NCBI GenBank assembly: GCA_029558835.1
Contig: JAKQDH010000163.1
Location: forward strand, 1 to 64,000
DNA from: Planctomycetota bacterium
Lineage (GTDB): Bacteria > Planctomycetota > Phycisphaerae > UBA1845
Direction: 5' to 3'
DNA: 64,000 nt
Below the pieces are notes generated by a model, which ran no database searches, had not been told where the DNA came from, and saw only the letters and a list, made by a program, of their open reading frames with translations. Within the stretch, counting starts at the first letter, position 1. Each line of letters begins with the position of its first letter. The position numbers and the translations under genes were made by a program. Below are positions 19,286 to 28,373 of the stretch, piece by piece.

Positions 19286-21865
19286 ATGTGGAAGCAGGCG
19301 TTTGGTTCAACGGCGGTGGTGGCACTGGCCCTGGGCGGGGTTGTGCAGGCACAGGATAGCGTTTCCAACAATCTGGGTGGCTTGCCGGGGGATGCCGTTT
19401 GGGTGTGGGACGGGACCGAGCAGTGTAACGACTATGTGGTTGACCTGGTTCCTTTCGAGGCCTCCTGGGGCACTCAGTTCGGCATTGCGCCGCTGGTGAA
19501 GTCGGGCAAGTCGACGGTAGCGCACTTCAACTGCCTGCTCAGCGCACAGGGCCTCAGCCGGAAGCACGCGCTCGCCGTGGGCTTCCCGGCCGAGGCGTAC
19601 ATGCTCTGGGAGAACGTTCCGGGCGCCGGCGTCAATGATGACGAGAATGACGCGGGTGTGCTATTGCCGGCATCGGGCTCGAGCAACCAGTTCGCGGCGG
19701 TGGCGGCGGAGTTTGGCTACACCGACGCCGTCCCACAGCGGGATTACAACGGCATTGTCGGAGCCGTCGTCAACTATCGGCCCACCAACCCGAGTCGTCT
19801 GTACGTGCACCGGGTGACGGCGGCAACGAACAGCGCGGGGGCGACGGAGAACCGCGCGCAGTTCGGCATCGGGGCAGTGGACGAGTGGGGCAACGTTATG
19901 TTCCGGGCGGATGGGAACGAGTCCACCGGCCCGAGCGTGTTGACGGGTGTCAACATCTTCAACGTTGGCATGCTGGAGCGCGACTGCGCGCTGGTTAACT
20001 ATGTCGATGATAATGGCCTCTTCGACGGCGGCGCGGGGACCTGGATCGTCCAGCACGCAGGCATCAGCTACAACACGCCGAACATCGGGCCGGAGAGCGT
20101 CTTCGGATTGCCGTATTACCTGGGCACCAACTTCGACAACCAGTACGCCTACGGGCCGGCGTTTCCACCCGCCCTCACGACGTCTCACTTCGCCACCGGG
20201 GTGACGGCGCATCGAGGTGCCTTGGCGTACATGAGCAGGAACGTGCAGTGCATCGGGGGGACCCGCGGGACGGCAGGTATCCTGGGCAAGGACGCCAGCG
20301 GTTTGACACGCACCATCAATGTCTGGGGCCTCAACTCCGACGGCAGTGTGGCCGCCGGCAGCCAGCGCGCTCTCACCCTGCCGACTACCATCACGGACAA
20401 CGTCACTGGCGCGACGAACATTCCGTCGGCCGGCGGCGACGCGTTCGACCACTATCACGACCAGACCGCCTTCCGGGGCGGCAACAGCCCGGTGGCCCTC
20501 AACGTGGACCAGGCCGGGTGCCTGTTGGCGGCAGGCGTTGTCTACGAGCCATCGCCGTTCAACGACAACCCCCTCAATTACGTCGCGGTCGCCCGGGTGA
20601 GTTGCAGCCCCGCGCAGACGCGCTGGACGATGGCGGGGTACACGATCGACCAGACGGCTACCCCAGGCACGGGCAAGCCAATCCTGGCTGGTCCGACCGG
20701 GCCCGTCATCGGCCGCATGTGCCTGATGGACGACCTTCCCGGGAGCGCTCCCTTCGGGCCGTCGATCTCCGCTCCCATGATCGACTCGGTCGGCAACGTC
20801 TGGTTCATCTCGGCCGTGGCGCTGAACAAGGTGGATAGCCAGGGACAGCCGTACATCGACTACGATTCCGCCCTGCTCCGCGCCGTGTATGATCCAACGC
20901 TGTTCGGCTATCGGCTCGAGCTGGTCCTGGAGTTGGGCAGCACGTTCACCGGCCTCAACAGCGGGTTGCCCTGGCAGATCTCCTTCATGGGCATCGCCGA
21001 CGCCGACTCGGTGGACTCCGGTACGGCCTGGTCCGGCAATATCAGCGAGAAGGCGCATCTGGGTGTTGATCCGAGCCCGACACTGCCGACCCGCGACGCT
21101 ACCTCGCTCGGCGGGTTGGTCGTGAACGTGGAGATCGTTTACGACATCAACCTCGACGACGTATTCAACGACCCGAGTTCAAGCAACTACGACCCGACCT
21201 ACCCGGCGGACGAAGCCTACCAGGCGTTGGTTTACGTCGGTGCCTATCAAGCGCCACCGACCTGCCCGGACCCCGTGCGGTTTGTGCCGTACCCCCCCGA
21301 CGGAATCGTGGATGCGACGCAGGCCCATCCGGTCAGCGACACGACCCCGTGCACAGGCGTGGGCACGTCCTGGCAACCGATTACGGTCGATCTGGGGGTG
21401 TCCGGGGCTGCCGACTTGTCCTGCTGGGACCTGTGCGAAACTGGGTTCTCGCCGCAGTGCGGGGCAAACTCGATCACTAGTGTGCTGGAGGGCCCCGCAG
21501 GTGTGTACACGATCAACCTGGCGCACGGTATCTCGGCCTATGACGTTGGCGCAGCTGCACCGGCCGTGGGCGTGGGGCACGTCACGACGATCCGCTACAA
21601 CGGCGGGGCGTTTGTGAAGTACTACAAGCACCCGGGTAACGTCGATGGGTCGTCGTTTACAAATGCGCAGGACATCACGCAGCTTATTCAGCGGCTCAAC
21701 ATCGCGCTGGGCGGCGGGTCGGTGCCGCTGTGGGAGGCAGACATCAACCAGAGCGGGACGATCACCGTGGCGGACCTGACCGCGGAGATCAACCTGCTCA
21801 ACGGGGCGAGCCTGTACGACGTGTGGTTCAGCACGCCGAAGCCGACGGGCGACGGGTGTCCGTAA
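19286..21865 (+). CDS. Large secreted protein with dockerin-like C-terminus
   Basis: An 859-residue exported protein with a signal peptide (MWKQAFGSTAVVALALGGVV, cut near QAQ). A strong AGGAGGAG ribosome site lies just upstream. Residues about 25-650 form a beta-rich domain without recognised motifs, reminiscent of beta-propeller repeats by its regular Gly/Asn-rich strands. From about residue 659 the protein repeats, with near identity, the C-terminal ~200 residues of the protein at 553-4014, including the dockerin-like end (DINQSGTITVADLTAE). The shared tail probably serves anchoring or complex assembly at the cell surface. Function of the main domain is unknown. Confidence 0.8.
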   Translation: MWKQAFGSTAVVALALGGVVQAQDSVSNNLGGLPGDAVWVWDGTEQCNDYVVDLVPFEASWGTQFGIAPLVKSGKSTVAHFNCLLSAQGLSRKHALAVGFPAEAYMLWENVPGAGVNDDENDAGVLLPASGSSNQFAAVAAEFGYTDAVPQRDYNGIVGAVVNYRPTNPSRLYVHRVTAATNSAGATENRAQFGIGAVDEWGNVMFRADGNESTGPSVLTGVNIFNVGMLERDCALVNYVDDNGLFDGGAGTWIVQHAGISYNTPNIGPESVFGLPYYLGTNFDNQYAYGPAFPPALTTSHFATGVTAHRGALAYMSRNVQCIGGTRGTAGILGKDASGLTRTINVWGLNSDGSVAAGSQRALTLPTTITDNVTGATNIPSAGGDAFDHYHDQTAFRGGNSPVALNVDQAGCLLAAGVVYEPSPFNDNPLNYVAVARVSCSPAQTRWTMAGYTIDQTATPGTGKPILAGPTGPVIGRMCLMDDLPGSAPFGPSISAPMIDSVGNVWFISAVALNKVDSQGQPYIDYDSALLRAVYDPTLFGYRLELVLELGSTFTGLNSGLPWQISFMGIADADSVDSGTAWSGNISEKAHLGVDPSPTLPTRDATSLGGLVVNVEIVYDINLDDVFNDPSSSNYDPTYPADEAYQALVYVGAYQAPPTCPDPVRFVPYPPDGIVDATQAHPVSDTTPCTGVGTSWQPITVDLGVSGAADLSCWDLCETGFSPQCGANSITSVLEGPAGVYTINLAHGISAYDVGAAAPAVGVGHVTTIRYNGGAFVKYYKHPGNVDGSSFTNAQDITQLIQRLNIALGGGSVPLWEADINQSGTITVADLTAEINLLNGASLYDVWFSTPKPTGDGCP

Positions 21866-21942
21866 GGGGCACGGCCGCGCGCGCTGGGGCCCCACGTTCG
21901 TGGCCGCGGTTGACAGGCAGTTGAGCAATGTGGTCTAGTAGG

Positions 21943-21977
21943 GGCCCCGTGTGGCAAGAGCCGCACGGGGCCTCTTT
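21943..21977 (+). terminator. Rho-independent-like terminator
   Basis: A 13-base-pair stem (21943-21955 and 21960-21972, one G-T pair) with a loop AAGA and a following TCTTT. It is 78 bases after the stop of the large secreted-protein gene. A TTGACA at 21910 followed 18 bases later by TCTAGT overlaps this area, but a start inside the hairpin is unlikely. Confidence 0.7.
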
Positions 21978-22065
21978 CCTCACACGGGACGCGACGCGGT
22001 AGGCACGCCGGCGTTAGCGGGCAGTGTGGTACGCGCGTGCGGCCCAGAATCTTGGGGGGAACGAT

Positions 22066-23439
22066 ATGTGGTCAAGGGGTATGGTCGTCTTCATCGGTGC
22101 GGTCTTTTTTGGGGGGGCGGGCACGCCGGTGCTGGCGCAGTGGGACCCCTCCAGTGGTCAATGGGGCAAGGAGAACCCCACTGACGTTCGCGTGATGACG
22201 TGGAACATCCATGACACGGTGTGCTCCACGAACGCCAAGCAGGAGGGCCTGAACGACTGGTCGGCGGTGGCTCACATCATCGCGGCCATGAAACCCGACG
22301 TGCTGCTGCTCCAGGAAGCCGGAGACAACAGCGGCAACGGCACGGGCAGCGGGGTGGACACCGTCGCCAATCTCCAACTGACGGTACACATGCTGTTCGA
22401 GGGCGGTTCCGACACGTTTCACGGCGGCGTCCCCATCACGTCCTATGTCCGTCTCTATGCTCCGGATTGCAGCTTGCCGTACATCTTCGTGAGTGACCGG
22501 GACGACGGCTACAACCGGAATGTCATCGTCAGCCGCTTCCCCTTCCTCGACCTGAACGGCGACACGCTGAGCCAGCGGGGCGATATCCCCATGGTGTTGC
22601 CGGACGGCTACGCCCCGGGCGGCAACGGCGGCATCCGCGGGTTCATGGTGGCCGAGTTCGATCTGCCGGATGGCCTGTACGCTGGTGATCTGGCAGTCGG
22701 CTGCTGTCACCTCAAGGCCGGCAGCGGCAGCGACGACCTTGCGGACCGGTTGCGCGCCGCCCAGAACGTCGCCTACGTGATTGACTACTGGCTCAACGGC
22801 GCCGGCACCGGCATCCCGGACCCCAACAACAAGATCGTGGACAGCCCGCCCGCCACGTCCATTCTCGACGGCAACACGCCGTTCCTCTGGGGAGGCGACT
22901 GGAACGAGGATGAACAGACGAACGGGCGCAAGGGCCCGGCCGAGTGGATGACCCTGGCGCAGCAGACCGGCGGCACCGACGGCACCGATCGGGACCGCAC
23001 GGACTCCACCTACGACTCGGCCGTCAACCCCTACAACAACAACCGCTCCACGTACTCGTCGAGCAAGCTGGATTACCTTGCCTGGCACGACAGCATCGCG
23101 TTGCTGCGGCGGGCCTTCGTCTTCAACAGCTCGGGCCTGCCGACGCAGTGGTTCCCACCCGAGGTGGCCAGCTTCTCGATGCCCAGCTCGGCCAGTGGGA
23201 TGGCTTCCGACCACCGTCCGGTGATCGCGGACTTCGTGTTGCCGCCCGGGCAGGGACTCTACGGGGACCACAACGGCGACGGGGACGTGGATCTGCTGGA
23301 CTACGATGCCTTCCAGGCATGCCTGGCGGGGCCCGGCGTCGGCGTGGCGCCAGCCTGCGACTGGGCGGACGCTGACGGCGATGACGACGTGGACGTTGCG
23401 GACTTCGCGGCCTTTCAGTCAACCTTTACGGGCGACTGA
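22066..23439 (+). CDS. Secreted EEP-family phosphoesterase with dockerin-like tail
   Basis: A 457-residue protein with a signal peptide (VVFIGAVFFGGAGTPVLAQ) and an endonuclease/exonuclease/phosphatase fold. Catalytic landmarks are VMTWNIHDT (metal-binding Asn), VLLLQEA (metal-binding Glu), GGDWNEDE (Asp/Asn pair) and ASDHRPVIADF (catalytic His). The C-terminal ~58 residues form a planctomycete dockerin-like segment (GDGDVDLLDYDAFQACL ... DADGDDDVDVADFAAFQ). The ATG at 22066 is preceded by GGGGGGA; the earlier start adds a poor leader. It probably hydrolyses extracellular nucleic acids or phosphodiesters; the substrate is not shown by the sequence. Confidence 0.85.
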   Translation: MWSRGMVVFIGAVFFGGAGTPVLAQWDPSSGQWGKENPTDVRVMTWNIHDTVCSTNAKQEGLNDWSAVAHIIAAMKPDVLLLQEAGDNSGNGTGSGVDTVANLQLTVHMLFEGGSDTFHGGVPITSYVRLYAPDCSLPYIFVSDRDDGYNRNVIVSRFPFLDLNGDTLSQRGDIPMVLPDGYAPGGNGGIRGFMVAEFDLPDGLYAGDLAVGCCHLKAGSGSDDLADRLRAAQNVAYVIDYWLNGAGTGIPDPNNKIVDSPPATSILDGNTPFLWGGDWNEDEQTNGRKGPAEWMTLAQQTGGTDGTDRDRTDSTYDSAVNPYNNNRSTYSSSKLDYLAWHDSIALLRRAFVFNSSGLPTQWFPPEVASFSMPSSASGMASDHRPVIADFVLPPGQGLYGDHNGDGDVDLLDYDAFQACLAGPGVGVAPACDWADADGDDDVDVADFAAFQSTFTGD

Positions 23440-23467
23440 GCAGGTCCACGCAAAGGGGAAACCGGGC

Positions 23468-23570
23468 GGGTGGCATGCCCAAGCCGAAGGCGCCGGCATG
23501 CCCTTGCAGACGCCAGCCTTGGGTACCGGAGAGCGCATGATCCCGGCGCCGGGACTTGGCCATGCCACCC
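23468..23570. repeat. Interspersed repeat, family A
   Basis: Begins GGGTGGCATGCCCAAGCCG and ends with the inverted form CTTGGCCATGCCACCC, so the whole element is a large imperfect palindrome. It lies between the two EEP genes. Confidence 0.75.
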
Positions 23571-23702
23571 CGGCCGTGCTGCCGGTTTCCGTGTGGCGTG
23601 GCGCTGTCCAGGAGTCCTGGGAGGCACGACCCCGGACCGCGGGGTCCGGTGGCCGGCGTTGAGGCTTGTTCACGCGGAGTGCCTTGAGTGGATTGCGGGA
23701 CC

Positions 23703-24965
23703 ATGAGACGTGGGTTGTTCGTCGAGGCGGCGGTGGTGATCTGCTTGGCGGTTGTGCTTGGCGCGGTGTCGGCCGGCTTCGGCGGGCCGCCGATCGGACC
23801 TGATGAGGGCCTTCCCCGGGTGAGCTGGCAGGACGCCGAACAGGTCGTGGGGCGGGTCGCGTTCGTCTCCGGTCGGGTGATCCGGGTCGGAAGTTCGAGT
23901 AAAACGCATTTCCTGGACTTCGAGGAAGCAAAGCCGCCGCGCTTCAAGGCGGTCGTGTTCACCAGTGATCTCGCTCGGTTCCCGGCGCCGCTGAAGGAGC
24001 TTTACGAGGGGAAGGTCGTCCGCATCCGCGGCTTCGTGCGGACGTATGCCGAAGTGCCCGAGATTCAGATCAGCGATCCGCGCCAGGTTGAGGTCTTGGC
24101 CGACTTGCCTCCCGTGGAACCCGTGAAACGCAGGGGCAAGCCCCTCGGACCCGAGATCACGGTGGCCACGTATAACGTCGAGAACCTCTTCGACGACGTG
24201 AACGACCCCTACCGCGACGACGATTCGACGCCGGCCAAGCCGCGCGAAGAACTGGAGCGCGTGGCCCGCCCGCTGCGCGAGATCGACGCGGACGTCGTGG
24301 CGCTGCAGGAGGTGGAGAACCGCGGCTACCTCGAGCGCTTTGTGGAGGCGTTTCTTGGGGACATGGGTTATGAGGTGGTCCACTTCGAGGGGAACGATGT
24401 GCGCGGCATCGACGTGGCGTTGCTGTCGCGCGTGCCGGTCGGCGTGGTACGATCCTACCGCCACCTGACGTTCCCCGATGCAAATGGGAAGCCGCGGCGG
24501 TTCTGCCGCGACCTACTGGCGGTGGAACTGCTGCCGCCCGAGGCCCCGCCGCTGGAAGTATGGGTGCTGCACCTCAAGAGCAGCTCCGGCGGTCGGGAGG
24601 AGGCCGAGCCGGTTCGCGTGGGTGAAGCGAGGAAGGTTCGGGCACTGCTGGATGAGCAGTTGGGGCGGAATCCGGCGGCGCGCATTCTGGTGTGCGGAGA
24701 TTTCAACGACGTGTGGGAGAGTGCGGCCACGCAGGCGCTGGCGGGTACCGGCGCCACAGCGATGAAGAGTTTCATCGCCGGTCTGCCGGCGGACCAGCAG
24801 ATCACGTACAACCGCCAGCCGTATCTGTCGATGATCGACTTCATCCTGGCTTCGCCGGCTGCGGGTGGCCAGTACGTGGAGGGTTCTTATCGAGTGTGGT
24901 CTACCGCACCGGACGCGAGTGGTTCCGACCACAACCCGGTTAGCGCGAGGTTTCGCGTGAAGTAG
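23703..24965 (+). CDS. Exported EEP-family nuclease/phosphatase with N-terminal OB-like domain
   Basis: About 420 residues with a signal peptide (VEAAVVICLAVVLGAVSAG). Residues 40-135 look like an OB-fold (VGRVAFVSGRVIRV, GKVVRIRGFVRTYAEVPEIQ), often found before such nucleases. From about 150 the EEP domain shows ATYNVENLFDD (Asn), VVALQEVENR (Glu), VCGDFNDVW (Asp/Asn) and GSDHNPVSARF (His). It follows another EEP gene; the two share little sequence apart from the catalytic motifs. The ATG at 23703 is preferred over a GTG at 23688, though neither ribosome site is strong. It may cleave extracellular DNA or RNA for nutrient uptake. Confidence 0.85.
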   Translation: MRRGLFVEAAVVICLAVVLGAVSAGFGGPPIGPDEGLPRVSWQDAEQVVGRVAFVSGRVIRVGSSSKTHFLDFEEAKPPRFKAVVFTSDLARFPAPLKELYEGKVVRIRGFVRTYAEVPEIQISDPRQVEVLADLPPVEPVKRRGKPLGPEITVATYNVENLFDDVNDPYRDDDSTPAKPREELERVARPLREIDADVVALQEVENRGYLERFVEAFLGDMGYEVVHFEGNDVRGIDVALLSRVPVGVVRSYRHLTFPDANGKPRRFCRDLLAVELLPPEAPPLEVWVLHLKSSSGGREEAEPVRVGEARKVRALLDEQLGRNPAARILVCGDFNDVWESAATQALAGTGATAMKSFIAGLPADQQITYNRQPYLSMIDFILASPAAGGQYVEGSYRVWSTAPDASGSDHNPVSARFRVK

Positions 24966-25683
24966 GCACGCAGGCGCCTGGCGGAGACTCGGGATACGGC
25001 GTCGGTAGCGTGTCCGCCGGCTGATCTGACGAGCCGGCGGCACATCGGTCGCCCCTCTGGCTGACGGGGGATCGGCGCCCCCGGTTCGGCGGCCCGCTCA
25101 CAAGAGCAGAGTTTGCAGGAAGTTAACGCCCGGTTGACAGCGTCTTCGTGGAAGGAGTATAGACTCAGGTGCTGTACCGCTCGCCCAGGCGAGGTCGGCA
25201 TGTGGTCCCGGACGTGCCTGGTTTACAGCGCCCGGGTCCTGAGTTGCCGGTGTGCGAGCAGACAGCAATCGTCAACGAGACATTCATGACGGTGAGCGCT
25301 TGCGGTGTTGTTCACGCGACGCTGCTGGCCCGCCCGTACGTTGCGGTCGGAGTGGGTTCGTCCGACGCGAAGGGGGCGGGCACCGGCGCGGTGGTCCGCG
25401 GGAGTGGAGACGCGGTAGCAGGGTCAGGGTGCGTCGTTTGCGTCCGCTGGGAGTGGCAGACTGAGGTTGAGCGTCCCGCTCGATCGGCTCCGGATGAGGC
25501 AGTCTCACGCACACCTGCCTGATTCGGTTCCGACAGGGCGAGGGGTTTGGGTACAGGCGGGTCCAAGGCTCGGTGTCCGCTGAGGCCGGTGTCCCGGCAA
25601 GGAGCGGCGGCACGGGGGTTTGGAGAGGGAATTGGGCAGGGATTCACTTGCCTCGGGAACATCTTGCTGAAGGAGGAGTTGAG
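24966..25683. other. 700-base gene-free region with a promoter candidate
   Basis: No convincing gene. TTGACA (25134-25139), 18 bases, TATAGA (25158-25163) on the plus strand would start transcription near 25170, giving an unusually long leader of about 510 bases to the PEP-CTERM gene, or an unrecognised small RNA. Confidence 0.35.
25134..25163 (+). promoter_or_regulatory. Candidate sigma-70 promoter
   Basis: A perfect -35 box TTGACA, an 18-base spacer and a four-of-six -10 box TATAGA. The next plus-strand gene is the PEP-CTERM protein at 25684. Confidence 0.4.
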
Positions 25684-26337
25684 ATGAAGTGGTGTCTCGC
25701 GCTTGCGGTGGCCGGCTTGTTCGTCGTGACGAGCAGCGCCAATGCGGACTATGTGGTTCACTACGGTTGGGAAGATGGCGGTACGATTCTGGGGCAGTAT
25801 CAGCCTAATACGCTCTCCGCGGCGAACGTGACCAGCCCCGTACATGAACTGGAGCACAGTTTGCAGCTTACCAAGCTCGATGCTCAGACCGGCGGTAACG
25901 CTTACGCGTATCTTGCTCATATCACCGGCCTGGAAACGAACGATGTGATTTCGGCCGACTTCTGGGTATATGACCCGGCCAGCGGGTATCCCTCCGGACG
26001 CATCTGGGGGCACTACACCCGGGACGGTATCGAGAACTACGCCGGCTCGGCCGGGGGTAACAACACCTACAGCTCCGAGGGGTGGAGCAACCTGGATTGG
26101 ACTTGGACATTCGTCGCAGAGGATCCGGGCTATGATCCGCGCCATGAGCTGGTGATCGACTTCAGGACTTATGGCACTGCGGGCCAGCAGCTCTGGGTTG
26201 ACGACATGACCATTACGGTTCCCAATCGCGTTGGCATCACGGTCACGGACGCCGGTGGCAACGTGTACAACGTCCCGGAGCCGGCATCGCTGATGCTGCT
26301 CGCTCTGGGTGTGCTGGTCATTCGGCGCCGCCGGTAA
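25684..26337 (+). CDS. PEP-CTERM sorting domain protein
   Basis: A 217-residue exported protein with a signal peptide (MKWCLALAVAGLFVVTSS, then ANA). The beta-rich middle (VVHYGWEDGG, AYLAHITGLETNDVISADFW) looks like a jelly-roll. The C-terminus is a textbook PEP-CTERM tail: VPEP, a hydrophobic stretch SLMLLALGVLVI, then basic RRRR. Such tails are recognised and cleaved by an exosortase, which is not in this window. The ATG at 25684 has AAGGAGGAG just upstream. Proteins of this kind are surface or matrix components; the binding partner is unknown. Confidence 0.9.
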   Translation: MKWCLALAVAGLFVVTSSANADYVVHYGWEDGGTILGQYQPNTLSAANVTSPVHELEHSLQLTKLDAQTGGNAYAYLAHITGLETNDVISADFWVYDPASGYPSGRIWGHYTRDGIENYAGSAGGNNTYSSEGWSNLDWTWTFVAEDPGYDPRHELVIDFRTYGTAGQQLWVDDMTITVPNRVGITVTDAGGNVYNVPEPASLMLLALGVLVIRRRR

Positions 26338-26420
26338 CAACGCGACGCGGGTCTGAGATGGGCTCGCAACGCAGGTGATCGGCCATCGGCAGACCGCGCC
26401 GATCGGTGACAAAGATCAAC

Positions 26421-26462
26421 GGGACGAGGGGTACGCGGTGCTTCTCGTCCCGATTCTTTTTG
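26421..26462 (+). terminator. Terminator after the PEP-CTERM gene
   Basis: An 8-base-pair stem GGGACGAG/CTCGTCCC with a 15-base loop, followed by GATTCTTTTT. It ends transcription 84 bases past the stop codon. Confidence 0.75.
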
Positions 26463-26542
26463 CGTTGGCGCTCGGGGTGGGTGTCCAGCGAACGTCTGCC
26501 GGTGGCTGGCGGAGCACCGGCCGTCGCGAGTCCACCCGCCGG

Positions 26543-26571
26543 TGGAACAACGCCCCAGTTTAACCTATGAT
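26543..26571 (+). promoter_or_regulatory. Candidate promoter of the first kinase/regulator pair
   Basis: TGGAAC (26543-26548), a 17-base spacer and TATGAT (26566-26571), which matches the -10 consensus at five of six positions. The start near 26578 would give a 26-base leader with the ribosome site GGAG before the ATG at 26604. Confidence 0.35.
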
Positions 26572-26603
26572 GCGGGGCGGCGTGCTGGGGTGGAGATGGG
26601 CAG

Positions 26604-28373
26604 ATGGGCGATGCGGGGAGGGACGTTCCGGCTCGGCCGAGCGAGCGCTCCGGCCGGCCCGCGCACAGCGCCGGGCTGTCGGGGGCTGTGCTGCACTGCG
26701 CCAGCCGGGGATTGTCCCGGACCGATTTCCTGCACGAAACCTCGAAGCTGCTGATGCGCTGGCTCGATTGCGATGCCGTGGAGATTCGGCTCGGCGAGAC
26801 CGGTTTGCCGTACCGGTGGGTGGCGGCGCGCCGCCCGGAACCCGGCGCTCGGCTCGAACTGGCGCACTGGGTTCGCGCGCCGGAGGGTATCCTGATCCCG
26901 GTGACGACCGAGCCCGCGGACCTGGAGCGCTTGTGCCGAGACGTGGCCACGCGCCGGTTCGACGCCACGCAGCCGTTCTTCACCGCCGGCGGGAGCTTCT
27001 GGACCGCGGATGCCTGGGAACGTACCGCCCTGGCAGAAACGCCTGGAACGGCCGCAGAGCCGAAGAGCCTGTGCGTGGGAGGGCACTATCGCTCCCTGGC
27101 GGTGTGCCGCTTCGTGGTGGATGAGGGCACGATCGGCCTGGCGCACTTCAAGAGCGAGTCGCCCCATCGGTTCACCCGGGAGGACGTGGAGTTGTTCGAA
27201 GAGGTCGCGCAGACGGTGGGGCTGGCGCTGGCGGACTGGCGTGCCCAGTGTGCTTTACGGGAACGGGTGAAGGAACTGACGTGCCTGTACGGCATCGCGC
27301 AAGCGGCGGAACAGGCCGGCGAAAGCCTGGCGGAGACGATCCAGCGCATCGTGTGTCTTCTGCCGCCGGCATGGCAGTACCCGGAGATCGCGGCGGCCAG
27401 GATCGTCCTGGACGGGGCCGCGTATGCCTCGGCGGATTTCCGGCAGAGCGTGTACCGGCAGACGGCGGAGATCGTGGTGGGCGGACGCCGCCGGGGCGCG
27501 GTGGAAGTGGCCTACCTGGAGGGTCGGCCGGAGTTCGCCGCCGGGGCGTTCCTGCCGGAGGAGAAGAAGCTGCTTACCGCGGTGGCCCGCGAGGTGGCCC
27601 TGATCGTGGATCGTCGGGAGGCCGCCCAGGAGCGGTCGGCATTGCAGTTACAGTTGATTCACGCGGACCGGCTGGCGACGATCGGACAGCTCTCGGCCGG
27701 GGTTGCCCACGAGCTGAACGAGCCGCTGGGCGCCATCCTGGGCTTCGCCCAACTGGCGCGGAAGTGCCCCGGGCTGCCGGAGTCGGCAGCTCAGGACCTG
27801 GAGAAGATCATCACGGGGTCGCTTTACGCGCGGGAGGTGATCAAGAAGCTGATGGTCTTCGGACGGCGAATGCCGGCCAGGAAGGCTCAGGTGAAGCTGA
27901 ACCAAGTTGTAGAGGAGGCCTTGTACTTCCTGGAGGCCCGCTGCGCGAAGGGAGGCACGCAGGTGGTACGGGACCTGGCCCCGGACGTGCCGGAGATCAA
28001 CGCGGACGCGGCCCAACTCAAGCAGGTGCTGGTCAACCTCGTGGTCAACGCGCTGCAGGCCATGCCCAGCGGGGGCACGCTGACGGTGGCCACGCGTGGG
28101 GAGGGCTCCACGGTGGCACTTATCGTGCAGGACACAGGAACGGGGATGACTGAGGACGTCATGGGGAAGATCTTCCTGCCGTTCTTCACGACCAAGGAAG
28201 CGGGCGAGGGTACGGGCCTGGGGCTGCCCGTGGTGCATGGGATCGTGTCGTTGCACGGCGGTTCGATCGACGTGCAGAGCCGACCCGGGCAAGGGGCGCG
28301 GTTCGAGGTCCGCCTGCCGACGAGCGGATCGCCCGCGGTTCAGGAGGCTACGCAGGATGGTGAGCGCGGCTGA
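26604..28373 (+). CDS. Soluble GAF-domain sensor histidine kinase
   Basis: A 589-residue histidine kinase without membrane helices. Two GAF-like domains span about 35-220 and 225-345. The HisKA helix contains the phospho-acceptor in GVAHELNEPLGAILGF (His369). The ATPase domain has an N box (VNLVVNALQAM), DTGTGM and GEGTGLGLPVVHG. The phrase AHELNEPLGAI is typical of NtrB-like kinases acting with NtrC-type regulators. Its stop codon overlaps the start of the downstream regulator by 17 bases, so the two are cotranscribed and probably cognate. GAF domains suggest sensing of a small intracellular ligand, redox or light; which one is unknown. Confidence 0.9.
   Translation: MGDAGRDVPARPSERSGRPAHSAGLSGAVLHCASRGLSRTDFLHETSKLLMRWLDCDAVEIRLGETGLPYRWVAARRPEPGARLELAHWVRAPEGILIPVTTEPADLERLCRDVATRRFDATQPFFTAGGSFWTADAWERTALAETPGTAAEPKSLCVGGHYRSLAVCRFVVDEGTIGLAHFKSESPHRFTREDVELFEEVAQTVGLALADWRAQCALRERVKELTCLYGIAQAAEQAGESLAETIQRIVCLLPPAWQYPEIAAARIVLDGAAYASADFRQSVYRQTAEIVVGGRRRGAVEVAYLEGRPEFAAGAFLPEEKKLLTAVAREVALIVDRREAAQERSALQLQLIHADRLATIGQLSAGVAHELNEPLGAILGFAQLARKCPGLPESAAQDLEKIITGSLYAREVIKKLMVFGRRMPARKAQVKLNQVVEEALYFLEARCAKGGTQVVRDLAPDVPEINADAAQLKQVLVNLVVNALQAMPSGGTLTVATRGEGSTVALIVQDTGTGMTEDVMGKIFLPFFTTKEAGEGTGLGLPVVHGIVSLHGGSIDVQSRPGQGARFEVRLPTSGSPAVQEATQDGERG

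Noticed and set aside
19661-21058. A 465-residue minus-strand frame
   Set aside because: Antisense to the 859-residue secreted protein, which has a signal peptide and strong ribosome site.
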